Shown: positions 1-5,641 of the stretch, piece after piece | Layout: each line of letters opens with the position of its first letter | How positions within the stretch are numbered: the stretch's first letter is position 1 | Source of the DNA: Ruminococcaceae bacterium UBA6392 | GTDB lineage: Bacteria > Bacillota > Clostridia > Oscillospirales > Acutalibacteraceae | Assembly: GCA_002438685.1 (NCBI GenBank) | Contig: DJQG01000032.1 | Coordinates: forward strand, 1 to 7,818 | DNA length: 7,818 nucleotides | Direction of reading: 5' to 3' | Translations under genes and position numbers: made by a program | Notes under the pieces: model-generated | Told to the model about the DNA's origin: nothing | Databases searched by the model: none | Seen by the model: only the letters and a program-made list of their open reading frames with translations

Positions 1-18
1 GGCAGAATGGAGATTAAT

Positions 19-1350
19 ATGAGCTATATTGACGACATAATACTTCACGTTCAGCAGAAGAACGCGACTCAGCCGGAGTTCGTCCAGGCTGCGACGGAGG
101 TTCTCGATTCCATTCGCCCGGTTGTCGAGGCGAACAGGACATATCAGGATTGGGCTCTTCTCGAAAGGCTCGTTGAGCCGGAGAGGGCGACGGTTTTCCG
201 CATCTCGTGGGCGGACGACGCGGGCAAGGTTCACACGAACCGCGGCTACCGAGTTCAGTTCAACAGCGCGATAGGTCCGTATAAAGGCGGTCTGCGCTTC
301 CATCCCTCGGTCAACATGAGCATTATAAAATTCCTCGGCTTTGAGCAGATATTCAAAAATTCGCTGACGGGACTCCCCATCGGCGGCGGCAAGGGCGGCT
401 CTGACTTCGACCCCAAGGGCAAGAGCGAGATGGAGATAATGCGCTTCTGCCAGAGCTTCATGACCGCGCTTTACCGCGTCATTGGTCCGAACACCGATGT
501 TCCCGCGGGCGATATCGGAGTCGGCGGGCGCGAAATCGGCTACATGTTCGGTCAGTACAAGAGAATTACCGGACAGTATGAGGGCGTGCTCACGGGCAAG
601 GGACTCTCGTTCGGCGGCTCGCTCGCGAGAACTGAGGCGACCGGCTACGGTCTTGTCTATCTCGTTGAAGAGATGCTCAAGAATCACGCAAATTCAATCG
701 AGGGCAAGACGATAGTTGTCTCCGGCTCGGGCAATGTCGCAACCTATGCAATAGAAAAGGCAATAAGCCTCGGCGGCAAAGTTGTTACGGCGAGCGATTC
801 GAGCGGATTCGTCTATGACCCGGACGGCATCGATGTTGAGACGCTCAAGCAGATAAAAGAAGTCCGCCGCGCAAGGATAAGCGAATATATCAAAGAGCGC
901 CCGAACGCGAAGTTTTACGAGGGCAAAAAAGTCTGGGGCGTGCCCTGCGACATAGCTCTCCCGTGCGCCACGCAGAACGAGCTCGGCGCTGAGGACGCAA
1001 AAGAGCTGATAAAGAACGGCTGCATCGCGGTCGGCGAGGGTGCGAACATGCCCTCGACTACGGAAGCGACAGAAGTTTTCCTGCAAAACGAGATTCTCTT
1101 TGCCCCCGGCAAGGCGGCAAACGCGGGCGGCGTCGCGACCTCCGCGCTCGAGATGAGCCAGAACAGCGCGCGCGTCAGCTGGCCGTTTGAAAAGGTCGAT
1201 CACCAGCTCAACAATATTATGATAAATATCTATCACAACATGGCAAACGCCGCAAAAGAATACGGACACGAGGACAACTTCGTTGTCGGCGCGAACATCG
1301 CAGGCTTCCTCAAGGTCGCCGATGCAATGATGGCGCAGGGAATAGTGTAA
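19..1350 (+). CDS. gdhA: NADP-type glutamate dehydrogenase
   Basis: Catalyses reversible reductive amination of 2-oxoglutarate with ammonia to glutamate; cytoplasmic, normally a homohexamer, linking ammonia assimilation to central carbon. The protein is full length for the family (443 aa from this start). Visible landmarks, numbered from the start at 19: PYKGG lysine 89, lysine 113, GGGKGG lysine 125, PAGD aspartate 165 and MSQNS serine 380. These fall at the numbers I recall for the substrate and catalytic residues of Clostridium symbiosum GDH. The Rossmann motif GSGNVA is followed by TASDSSG, which resembles the NADP-dependent E. coli enzyme rather than NAD-type clostridial enzymes, so NADP preference is inferred. 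Start choice: an ATG at 7 is also in frame, but GGAG at 9-12 sits 6 nt before the ATG at 19, making 19 better. The promoter lies outside the window. No defects seen. Confidence 0.95.
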   Translation: MSYIDDIILHVQQKNATQPEFVQAATEVLDSIRPVVEANRTYQDWALLERLVEPERATVFRISWADDAGKVHTNRGYRVQFNSAIGPYKGGLRFHPSVNMSIIKFLGFEQIFKNSLTGLPIGGGKGGSDFDPKGKSEMEIMRFCQSFMTALYRVIGPNTDVPAGDIGVGGREIGYMFGQYKRITGQYEGVLTGKGLSFGGSLARTEATGYGLVYLVEEMLKNHANSIEGKTIVVSGSGNVATYAIEKAISLGGKVVTASDSSGFVYDPDGIDVETLKQIKEVRRARISEYIKERPNAKFYEGKKVWGVPCDIALPCATQNELGAEDAKELIKNGCIAVGEGANMPSTTEATEVFLQNEILFAPGKAANAGGVATSALEMSQNSARVSWPFEKVDHQLNNIMINIYHNMANAAKEYGHEDNFVVGANIAGFLKVADAMMAQGIV

Positions 1351-1362
1351 AGATATAAAAAT

Positions 1363-1390
1363 CTCCCCGCAGATAAAATTCTGTGGGGAG
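1363..1390 (+). terminator. Hairpin after gdhA (copy 1 of 29-nt repeat)
   Basis: A 10-bp stem, CTCCCCGCAG with CTGTGGGGAG (one G-U pair), closes an 8-nt loop ATAAAATT and begins 12 nt after the gdhA stop. The following bases lack a clean T-run, so it may act as a 3'-end stabiliser or a weak terminator rather than a classic intrinsic one. A near-identical sequence (27 of 29 nt) recurs at 1675-1703 in the same orientation. Confidence 0.6.
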
Positions 1391-1391
1391 C

Positions 1392-1404
1392 TTGTATCAT
1401 ACAA
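1392..1404. repeat. Short inverted repeat TTGTAT-C-ATACAA
   Basis: A perfect 6-1-6 inverted repeat lies immediately after the gdhA hairpin. It is too short to assign a role. It could be a small second stem in the gdhA 3' end, or chance in AT-rich sequence. Confidence 0.3.
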
Positions 1405-1442
1405 AACTATTTTCATATTTATACATCAAACGCCGAATCCAA

Positions 1443-1617
1443 GTAGGGGTCGGCGACTCGACGACCCTATGCCGCCGACGGCGGCACGGTAACAATCAGC
1501 AATATTTTACGCGGTCTCGTTGCAGCAGTGTTATGCCGATTGCCCGTTCGCAACTATAGCATGTATGCACTTGTGCTGACTCTGTCAGCAGCGGTGCGTC
1601 GAGTCGCCGCACCCTAC
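1443..1617. repeat. REPIN-like element: paired inverted GTAG-hairpin units
   Basis: Left unit (+): GTAG at 1443-1446, stem GGGTCG (1447-1452), loop GCGACTCGA (1453-1461), stem CGACCC (1462-1467). Right unit read on the minus strand: GTAG (1617-1614), stem GGTGCG (1613-1608), the identical loop GCGACTCGA (1607-1599), stem CGCACC (1598-1593). Stems differ at two positions per arm and each change is compensated on the other arm. The spacer holds two further hairpins: GCCGCC-GAC-GGCGGC (1471-1485) and TGCTGAC-TCT-GTCAGCA (1574-1590). GTAG followed by a hairpin, in inverted pairs, is the architecture of REP/REPIN elements mobilised by RAYT transposases; a MITE-like origin is the alternative. It encodes no protein and no transposase is in the window. 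Confidence 0.65.
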
Positions 1618-1630
1618 AAAAGCACCGGCT

Positions 1631-1646
1631 AAAAAGAAAGCTTTTT
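1631..1646. other. Weak A/T-rich hairpin
   Basis: AAAAAG (1631-1636) can pair with CTTTTT (1641-1646) around a 4-nt AAAG loop. It is mostly A-T pairs and thermodynamically weak. It lies between the REPIN-like element and the second 29-nt hairpin. It may be incidental; I see no gene in the surrounding 1618-1674. Confidence 0.25.
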
Positions 1647-1673
1647 CATTCAAATCTTTCTTCGATATGTTCA

Positions 1674-1703
1674 GCTCCCCGCAGATAAAATTCCGCGGGG
1701 AGC
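1674..1703. terminator. Intergenic hairpin (copy 2 of 29-nt repeat), convergent
   Basis: A perfect 9-bp stem GCTCCCCGC (1674-1682) with GCGGGGAGC (1695-1703) closes a 12-nt loop. It starts 20 nt beyond the stop of the minus-strand YcxB-like gene. Read on plus it is followed by a T-rich stretch at 1709-1726, so it could terminate gdhA read-through; read on minus there is no T-run. It matches the gdhA 3' hairpin at 27 of 29 positions in the same orientation, so it is a repeat as well as a candidate terminator. Confidence 0.5.
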
Positions 1704-1722
1704 CGTAATTTTATTTTATCTT

Positions 1723-2241
1723 TTATTCTTCTATCTTTATACCCTTATCCTTGAACAAATTTTTCAGGCGTTCAACAGATGATGAGCTGAGTGCGGTCTT
1801 TGAGAGTATGAACGCGCTGTCTGCGGCGATATAGATATAAAAAGCGTGCTTTGTGATACAGACTTTCTGTATCTTTGAATACGGTATGATGCGCTTTATG
1901 CTCTTTTCGCCATGCTCTATAAGCTCCAACTTATCTTCGTAGAAATCGAACTCCTGCTCGGCGAAGAACGACTTGTCGAGCTTTTTGAACGCCCTGTATG
2001 GCGCTAAATATTGGATATAGGCATACGCCGCCGCACAGAGCACGAGGACGGCGCTCACGACATAGAGAAAGATGTTGCCGCCGACCTTCACGAAGCTCAC
2101 TATAACAGCCGCGGCGCAGGCGAGCAGAAGCCAGCCGGTCGCTCCCGAGAAGCGGGTCTTTCTGCGCTTGCCGTCCGTGTAGTGGACATATTTAAGATAC
2201 GAGTCAAATGTGTTTTTGCAGTTTGCAGTAACTATAAGCAT
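1723..2241 (-). CDS. YcxB-like two-TM membrane protein with PH-like domain
   Basis: A 172-aa membrane protein of unknown function. After a short polar N-terminus, two hydrophobic segments (about residues 36-52 and 57-79) are separated by a short turn. A cytoplasmic-type domain follows with the pattern FYEDKLELIEHGEK (about 100-113), IPYSKIQKV (119-127) and FYIYIAADSAFILSKTAL. This layout is typical of the YcxB-like family (two helices plus a small beta-rich PH-like fold); I recognise it by pattern, not by a search. It is the last gene of a minus-strand operon, 15 nt after the amidohydrolase stop. Its ribosome binding site is weak (only AGAGAAA-like bases before the ATG), so translation may depend on coupling. 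A downstream hairpin repeat lies at 1674-1703. The family's role is not established. Confidence 0.75.
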   Translation of the reverse strand: MLIVTANCKNTFDSYLKYVHYTDGKRRKTRFSGATGWLLLACAAAVIVSFVKVGGNIFLYVVSAVLVLCAAAYAYIQYLAPYRAFKKLDKSFFAEQEFDFYEDKLELIEHGEKSIKRIIPYSKIQKVCITKHAFYIYIAADSAFILSKTALSSSSVERLKNLFKDKGIKIEE

Positions 2242-2256
2242 ATATTTCTCTGTTTT

Positions 2257-3084
2257 TTATTCTATACCGAGCGCGCGCCCGAGATTTTTTCCGAGTATTC
2301 CCTCTTTCGCCTCTTCGGAGATGTCGAGGGAGATTATTCTGTTTATCAGCGCTTTTGCGTAGTCGGCTTTTTTATATGGGAAGTCGAGCCCGAATATCGC
2401 ACAGTCGTCGTCCCCCTGATGAATGAGCGTTCGCAGCTCATCGTCCGAGAGGGTCCAATAGTCCGGCAAGCCGTTGTCGTCGGGCATAATGCTTGTCAAG
2501 CCAGCATATACGCGCCTCGGATCGCTCGCGCGGTGATGGTTGTTGCAGATAACCGCCAGCGCCTCGCGGAAAAAGTGATATCCGCCGACATGCTCCATGC
2601 TGAATTTAAGGCGCGGGAAGTTCCACGCGACTTCGTCGAAGAGCAGCGGCTGATAGTCCGCGATACGGTGCCAGTGCAGCCCCGTGTGAAACGACAGAAA
2701 CAGCCCGTTCTCCTGGGCGGCAGAATAGACTTCGCACGCTTTTTCGCCCATAATATTGAACTCCTGATATGCCGGGTGGAGCTTTATGCCCCTGAAGCCG
2801 AAATCTGCTATTCTGTTGACCTGCCCTGCGATGTCGCCGGAGTCAAAATTTATAGTTCCGAAACCGACTAGAGAGTCGTCGTTCTTTATTTCGCCCGCGA
2901 GCCAGCTTATGCAGTTGCCGGGCATGTTATATTCTCTATACTGCGACGGGAACGGCGCGAAGCAGACCGCCCGCTCTATAGAACATTCGTCCATGAGCTT
3001 TTTGAGCGAATCTATCCCGCAGCCCGGTTTCGCTTCTTCGGGAAAAACATGGGCGTGGTTCGCAAAGATATGATAATCTTTCAT
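2257..3084 (-). CDS. Amidohydrolase-family (TIM-barrel) metal hydrolase
   Basis: A 275-aa protein of the amidohydrolase 2 superfamily, whose members hydrolyse or decarboxylate diverse substrates using a metal in a TIM barrel. Candidate metal/catalytic motifs appear in barrel order: NHAHVF (His10, His12), GIKLHP (Lys101, His103), SFHTG (His133), MEHVGG (His165) and GLDFPY (Asp234). The C-terminus ILGKNLGRALGI matches the usual family ending. No signal peptide is seen, so it is likely cytoplasmic. The substrate cannot be inferred from sequence. The start is supported by GAGGAG about 6 nt upstream. It lies 15 nt after the YxjI-like gene and 15 nt before the YcxB-like gene, so co-transcription is likely. 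Length is near the lower end for the family. Confidence 0.85.
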   Translation of the reverse strand: MKDYHIFANHAHVFPEEAKPGCGIDSLKKLMDECSIERAVCFAPFPSQYREYNMPGNCISWLAGEIKNDDSLVGFGTINFDSGDIAGQVNRIADFGFRGIKLHPAYQEFNIMGEKACEVYSAAQENGLFLSFHTGLHWHRIADYQPLLFDEVAWNFPRLKFSMEHVGGYHFFREALAVICNNHHRASDPRRVYAGLTSIMPDDNGLPDYWTLSDDELRTLIHQGDDDCAIFGLDFPYKKADYAKALINRIISLDISEEAKEGILGKNLGRALGIE

Positions 3085-3099
3085 CTTTTCTCCTCTAAT

Positions 3100-3591
3100 T
3101 TAATTCGAAGCCGACGAGGCGGCATTCGCCGCCGCCATGGCAGTGTCTATAGCGAGGACTATGCCCAGCGATATCAGCTCATAGTCCGGGTCGAGGATAT
3201 CGAGCTCGTAGCTGTCGCCCCAGGTGAACCACTCCTTGTGGATATTCATGATGTTCCTGTCGCCGTCATAGAGCGAATATTCATGCGCCCAGAAATCGCC
3301 CTCGACTCTGAGCGAGGTGTTTTCGAGTGAATATTTCGGGCGTAAAAAAGAGAAATCCTTGACTATCTCCGCTATCTCTTCGCCGCCTATCTCGAGAATA
3401 AAATGCGGCAGAAAAGTCATCAGCCGGCGGTATATCTGCCCTATCTCCTCACCTTGCGCGTCCATGATATGCAGCCTGCCGCGCAGGGAGAAGAACTCGC
3501 CCTCGACAAAATATCTGTCATTTCCGTCTTCATCTTTCACAGTGAATTTTGAAGTCAGCGAAAAGACCTTCTGCTTGATATAGAGCTTCAT
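3100..3591 (-). CDS. YxjI / LURP-one-related family protein
   Basis: A 163-aa protein whose pattern matches the YxjI/LURP-one-related family (tubby-like beta-barrel fold). Matching segments are YIKQKVFSLTSKFTVKDEDG near the N-terminus, the VEGEFFSLRGRLHIMD segment, EGDFWAHEYSLYDGDR, WFTWGDSYELDI, and the closing hydrophobic helix LGIVLAID. The biochemical role in bacteria is unknown; a membrane-lipid or sensing role is only inferred from fold relatives. The tail is unusually Ala/Ser-rich (TAMAAANAASSASN). The start is secured by AGGGGAGG about 6 nt upstream. It is the first gene of a three-gene minus-strand operon with a promoter 25-53 nt upstream. Confidence 0.85.
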   Translation of the reverse strand: MKLYIKQKVFSLTSKFTVKDEDGNDRYFVEGEFFSLRGRLHIMDAQGEEIGQIYRRLMTFLPHFILEIGGEEIAEIVKDFSFLRPKYSLENTSLRVEGDFWAHEYSLYDGDRNIMNIHKEWFTWGDSYELDILDPDYELISLGIVLAIDTAMAAANAASSASN

Positions 3592-3615
3592 TTTTTCCTC
3601 CCCTTTCCGTTTTTC

Positions 3616-3644
3616 AGTATATCATAAACCTCAGGTCTTTACAA
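3616..3644 (-). promoter_or_regulatory. Sigma-A promoter for the YxjI-amidohydrolase-YcxB operon
   Basis: On the minus strand, -35 TTGTAA (3644-3639) is separated by exactly 17 nt from -10 TATACT (3621-3616), with a TG extended -10 dinucleotide (3624-3623). The -10 matches consensus at 5 of 6 and the -35 at 4 of 6. The expected start, near 3609, would leave an 18-nt leader containing the strong ribosome binding site. Confidence 0.65.
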
Positions 3645-3702
3645 CTGCGGCGGCAGGTTTGCGACTAAAATAAATAATTTTTGACCGAAAATGCCCTCAA
3701 CG

Positions 3703-3713
3703 ATTGTAACAAT
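3703..3713. promoter_or_regulatory. Candidate operator ATTGT-A-ACAAT
   Basis: A perfect 5-1-5 inverted repeat lies between the two divergent promoters, about 32 nt upstream of the plus-strand -35. It could bind a dimeric regulator controlling one or both operons. It is short, AT-rich and single, so chance is quite possible. No regulator gene is adjacent. Confidence 0.25.
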
Positions 3714-3744
3714 GCAAAAAATTCAAAAACCTTGTCCCAAGTAA

Positions 3745-3773
3745 TTGATACGCTTGTATTTTTTTGATATAAT
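3745..3773 (+). promoter_or_regulatory. Near-consensus sigma-A promoter for the IscU-like/GGGtGRT operon
   Basis: The -35 TTGATA (3745-3750), a 17-nt spacer and a perfect -10 TATAAT (3768-3773) are joined by a TG extended -10 (3765-3766). The spacer has a 7-T tract. Predicted transcription start is near 3780, giving a leader of roughly 35 nt. It is the strongest-looking promoter in the window. Confidence 0.8.
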
Positions 3774-3814
3774 AGCTCTGTACGGGATACACAAAACGAA
3801 AGGAGACTACGTGT

Positions 3815-4507
3815 ATGAATTATACTCAAGAAGTAGAGAATATGTGTATTGTCAAAAAGGGTCCGAACCACGGTCCTGCTCCCATCCCCGAAGAGGGCAA
3901 ATGGGTCAAGGCTTACGAGATAAAGGATATCTCAGGTTTCACCCACGGTGTGGGCTGGTGTGCTCCCCAGCAGGGCGCATGTAAGCTCTCGCTCAACATC
4001 AAGAACGGCATCGTTGAGGAAGCCCTCATTGAGACCGTCGGCTGCTCGGGCATGACCCATTCCGCAGCTATGGCAAGTGAGATTCTCCCCGGCAAGACCA
4101 TTCTTGAAGCTCTGAACACCGACCTCGTCTGCGACGCTATCAACACCGCTATGCGCGAGCTTTTCCTCCAGATAGTCTACGGTCGCTCCCAGTCCGCTTT
4201 CTCGGACGACGGACTTAACGTCGGCGCAGGTCTCGAGGATCTCGGCAAGGGACTTCGTTCGCAGGTCGGCACAATGTACGGCACAAGATACAAGGGTGTG
4301 CGCTATCTCGAGATGGCCGAGGGCTATGTCACCAGAATGGCTCTCGACGAGGACGATCAGGTTATAGGCTACGAGTTCGTGTCCCTGGGCAAGATGACCG
4401 ACTTCATCAAGAAGGGCGACGACGCTCAGACCGCATACGACAAGTCGGTAGGCACCTACGGCAGATTCGCCGAGGCCGCCAAGTATATCGACCCGCGCAA
4501 AGAGTAA
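3815..4507 (+). CDS. IscU/NifU-N-like iron-sulfur scaffold family protein, paired with GGGtGRT protein
   Basis: A 230-aa protein with a central segment resembling IscU/NifU-N scaffolds: CAPQQGACKLSLNIKNGIVEEA (from Cys49), then VGCSGMTHSAAMASEILPGKTILEA (Cys77). Compare the IscU pattern of a first Cys, a beta strand, GC followed by a small-residue helix, then GK and LxEA. Cysteines are at 11, 49, 56, 77 and 106. The third canonical ligand (HCS in IscU) appears replaced by YGRS near residue 123, and the usual Asp after the first Cys is missing. It also extends well beyond IscU at the C-terminus (about 150-230, including LGKMTDFIKKG), which I do not recognise. Cluster binding is therefore inferred, not shown. 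Start: AAAGGAG 9 nt before the ATG. It is first gene of a two-gene operon, with no cysteine desulfurase nearby. Confidence 0.85.
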   Translation: MNYTQEVENMCIVKKGPNHGPAPIPEEGKWVKAYEIKDISGFTHGVGWCAPQQGACKLSLNIKNGIVEEALIETVGCSGMTHSAAMASEILPGKTILEALNTDLVCDAINTAMRELFLQIVYGRSQSAFSDDGLNVGAGLEDLGKGLRSQVGTMYGTRYKGVRYLEMAEGYVTRMALDEDDQVIGYEFVSLGKMTDFIKKGDDAQTAYDKSVGTYGRFAEAAKYIDPRKE

Positions 4508-4512
4508 GGAGG
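4506..4512 (+). promoter_or_regulatory. Stop-overlapping Shine-Dalgarno of the GGGtGRT gene
   Basis: AAGGAGG overlaps the TAA stop (4505-4507) of the scaffold-like gene and sits 9 nt before the ATG at 4522. A ribosome finishing the first gene would cover this site, so translational coupling and matched output of the two proteins are likely. Confidence 0.75.
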
Positions 4513-4521
4513 ATACGGACA

Positions 4522-5520
4522 ATGGCATTATTTGAAAACTATGAGAGAAGAGTTGACAAGATCAACTCCGTTCTCGCTCAGTACGGCATTTCCTCCATCG
4601 AGGAGTGCAAAGAGATCACTCTTGCAAAGGGCATCGACTGCGACAAGATCGTCAGAGGTACCCAGCCCATCTGCTTTGAAAACGCTATCTGGGCATACAC
4701 AGTAGGCTGCGCTATCGCTATAAAGAGCGGCGCTGTCAAGGCTGCTGACGCCGCTGCCGCAATCGGCATCGGTCTCCAGTCTTTCTGCATCCCCGGCTCC
4801 GTCGCCGAAAACCGCAAGGTCGGTCTCGGCCACGGCAACCTCGGCAAGATGCTCCTCTCCGAGGAGACGGAGTGCTTCTGCTTTCTCGCAGGTCACGAGA
4901 GCTTCGCTGCCGCTGAGGGCGCTATCAAAATAGCCCTCAACGCAAACAAGGTCAGAACCAAGCCCCTGAGAGTTATCCTCAACGGTCTGGGCAAAGACGC
5001 TGCGATGATAATCTCCCGCATCAACGGCTTCACATACTGCAAGACGGAGTTCGATCCCTACACCGAGACCGTCACCGTCACCGAGCAGAAGGCTTATTCC
5101 AATGGTCCGAGAGCGGACGTCAAGTGCTACGGCGCAGACAACGTTCCCGAGGGCGTGGCTATCATGAAGCTTGAGAACGTCGGCGTTTCCATCACCGGCA
5201 ACTCCACCAACCCGACCCGCTTCCAGCATCCGGTCGCAGGCACCTACAAGAAGTGGTGCGTCGAGAACGGCGTCAACTACTTCTCCGTCGCTTCCGGCGG
5301 CGGCACAGGTCGCACCCTGCATCCCGACAACATGGCGGCCGGTCCCTCCAGCTACGGCATGACCGACACCATGGGCCGTATGCATTCCGACGCCCAGTTC
5401 GCAGGTTCTTCCTCCGTCCCGGCGCACGTCGAAATGATGGGTCTTATCGGCATGGGCAACAACCCGATGGTCGGCGCGACCGTCGCCTGCGCTGTTGCAG
5501 TCGAAGAGGCTATGAAATAA
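4522..5520 (+). CDS. GGGtGRT family protein (uncharacterised, Cys-rich)
   Basis: A 332-aa protein recognised by its family signature ASGGGTGRT (GGGTGRT at 259-265). Other conserved-looking blocks are RGTQPICFENAIWAY (45-59), GLGHGNLGKML (101-111), FLAGHESFAAAEGAIK (121-136), NSTNPTRFQHPVAGTYKKW (227-245) and AHVEMMGLIGMGNNPM (301-316). Eleven cysteines (29, 40, 51, 63, 89, 118, 120, 173, 202, 246, 323), including CFC at 118-120, are many for a protein this size and would suit metal or cluster binding. No signal peptide or clear membrane span is seen, so it is probably cytoplasmic. I know of no established function. Its only operon partner is the IscU-like gene 14 nt upstream, and from memory the two families recur together in anaerobes. 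Start MALFENYERR has a strong ribosome binding site. Confidence 0.9.
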   Translation: MALFENYERRVDKINSVLAQYGISSIEECKEITLAKGIDCDKIVRGTQPICFENAIWAYTVGCAIAIKSGAVKAADAAAAIGIGLQSFCIPGSVAENRKVGLGHGNLGKMLLSEETECFCFLAGHESFAAAEGAIKIALNANKVRTKPLRVILNGLGKDAAMIISRINGFTYCKTEFDPYTETVTVTEQKAYSNGPRADVKCYGADNVPEGVAIMKLENVGVSITGNSTNPTRFQHPVAGTYKKWCVENGVNYFSVASGGGTGRTLHPDNMAAGPSSYGMTDTMGRMHSDAQFAGSSSVPAHVEMMGLIGMGNNPMVGATVACAVAVEEAMK

Positions 5521-5541
5521 TCGGACAACCGATAAAAGCAC

Positions 5542-5577
5542 AAAAAGGGAGACATTCAGAAGAGTGTCTCCCTTTTT
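5542..5577 (+). terminator. Strong intrinsic terminator of the IscU-like/GGGtGRT operon
   Basis: GGGAGACA (5547-5554) and TGTCTCCC (5565-5572) form a perfect 8-bp stem with a 10-nt loop. A-tract 5542-5546 and T-tract 5573-5577 flank it, so it can work in both directions. It begins 21 nt after the GGGtGRT stop. Confidence 0.9.
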
Positions 5578-5641
5578 CAATTGTGGCAAGAAAATTTGCG
5601 CAAAATCCGCCCTGCATTTATCACTCTGAACGAAGCGAAAC

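Noticed and set aside
7..18. Alternative gdhA start at the ATG at 7
   Set aside because: The GGAG at 9-12 would lie inside the coding sequence, and residue numbering of the catalytic lysines fits the start at 19. Upstream sequence is not visible, so this remains open.
694..1416. 240-codon antisense open frame over the end of gdhA
   Set aside because: gdhA is intact and well recognised here; the antisense frame shows no domain and spans the gdhA 3' hairpin.
1391..1722. CRISPR, tRNA, riboswitch or small ORF in the structured intergenic region
   Set aside because: There are no regularly spaced direct repeats, no cloverleaf with acceptor/TPsiC signatures, and no start codon with a ribosome binding site leading a convincing ORF. 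The structure is explained by inverted repeats.
2011..2871. 286-codon plus-strand frame over the YcxB and amidohydrolase genes
   Set aside because: It crosses two real genes and their gap on the other strand and has no recognisable domain.
3815..4507. Standard iscU/sufU of the general Fe-S assembly pathway
   Set aside because: The third ligand motif and the Asp are missing, the protein is about 230 aa with an extra C-terminal part, and no desulfurase or Suf genes adjoin it.
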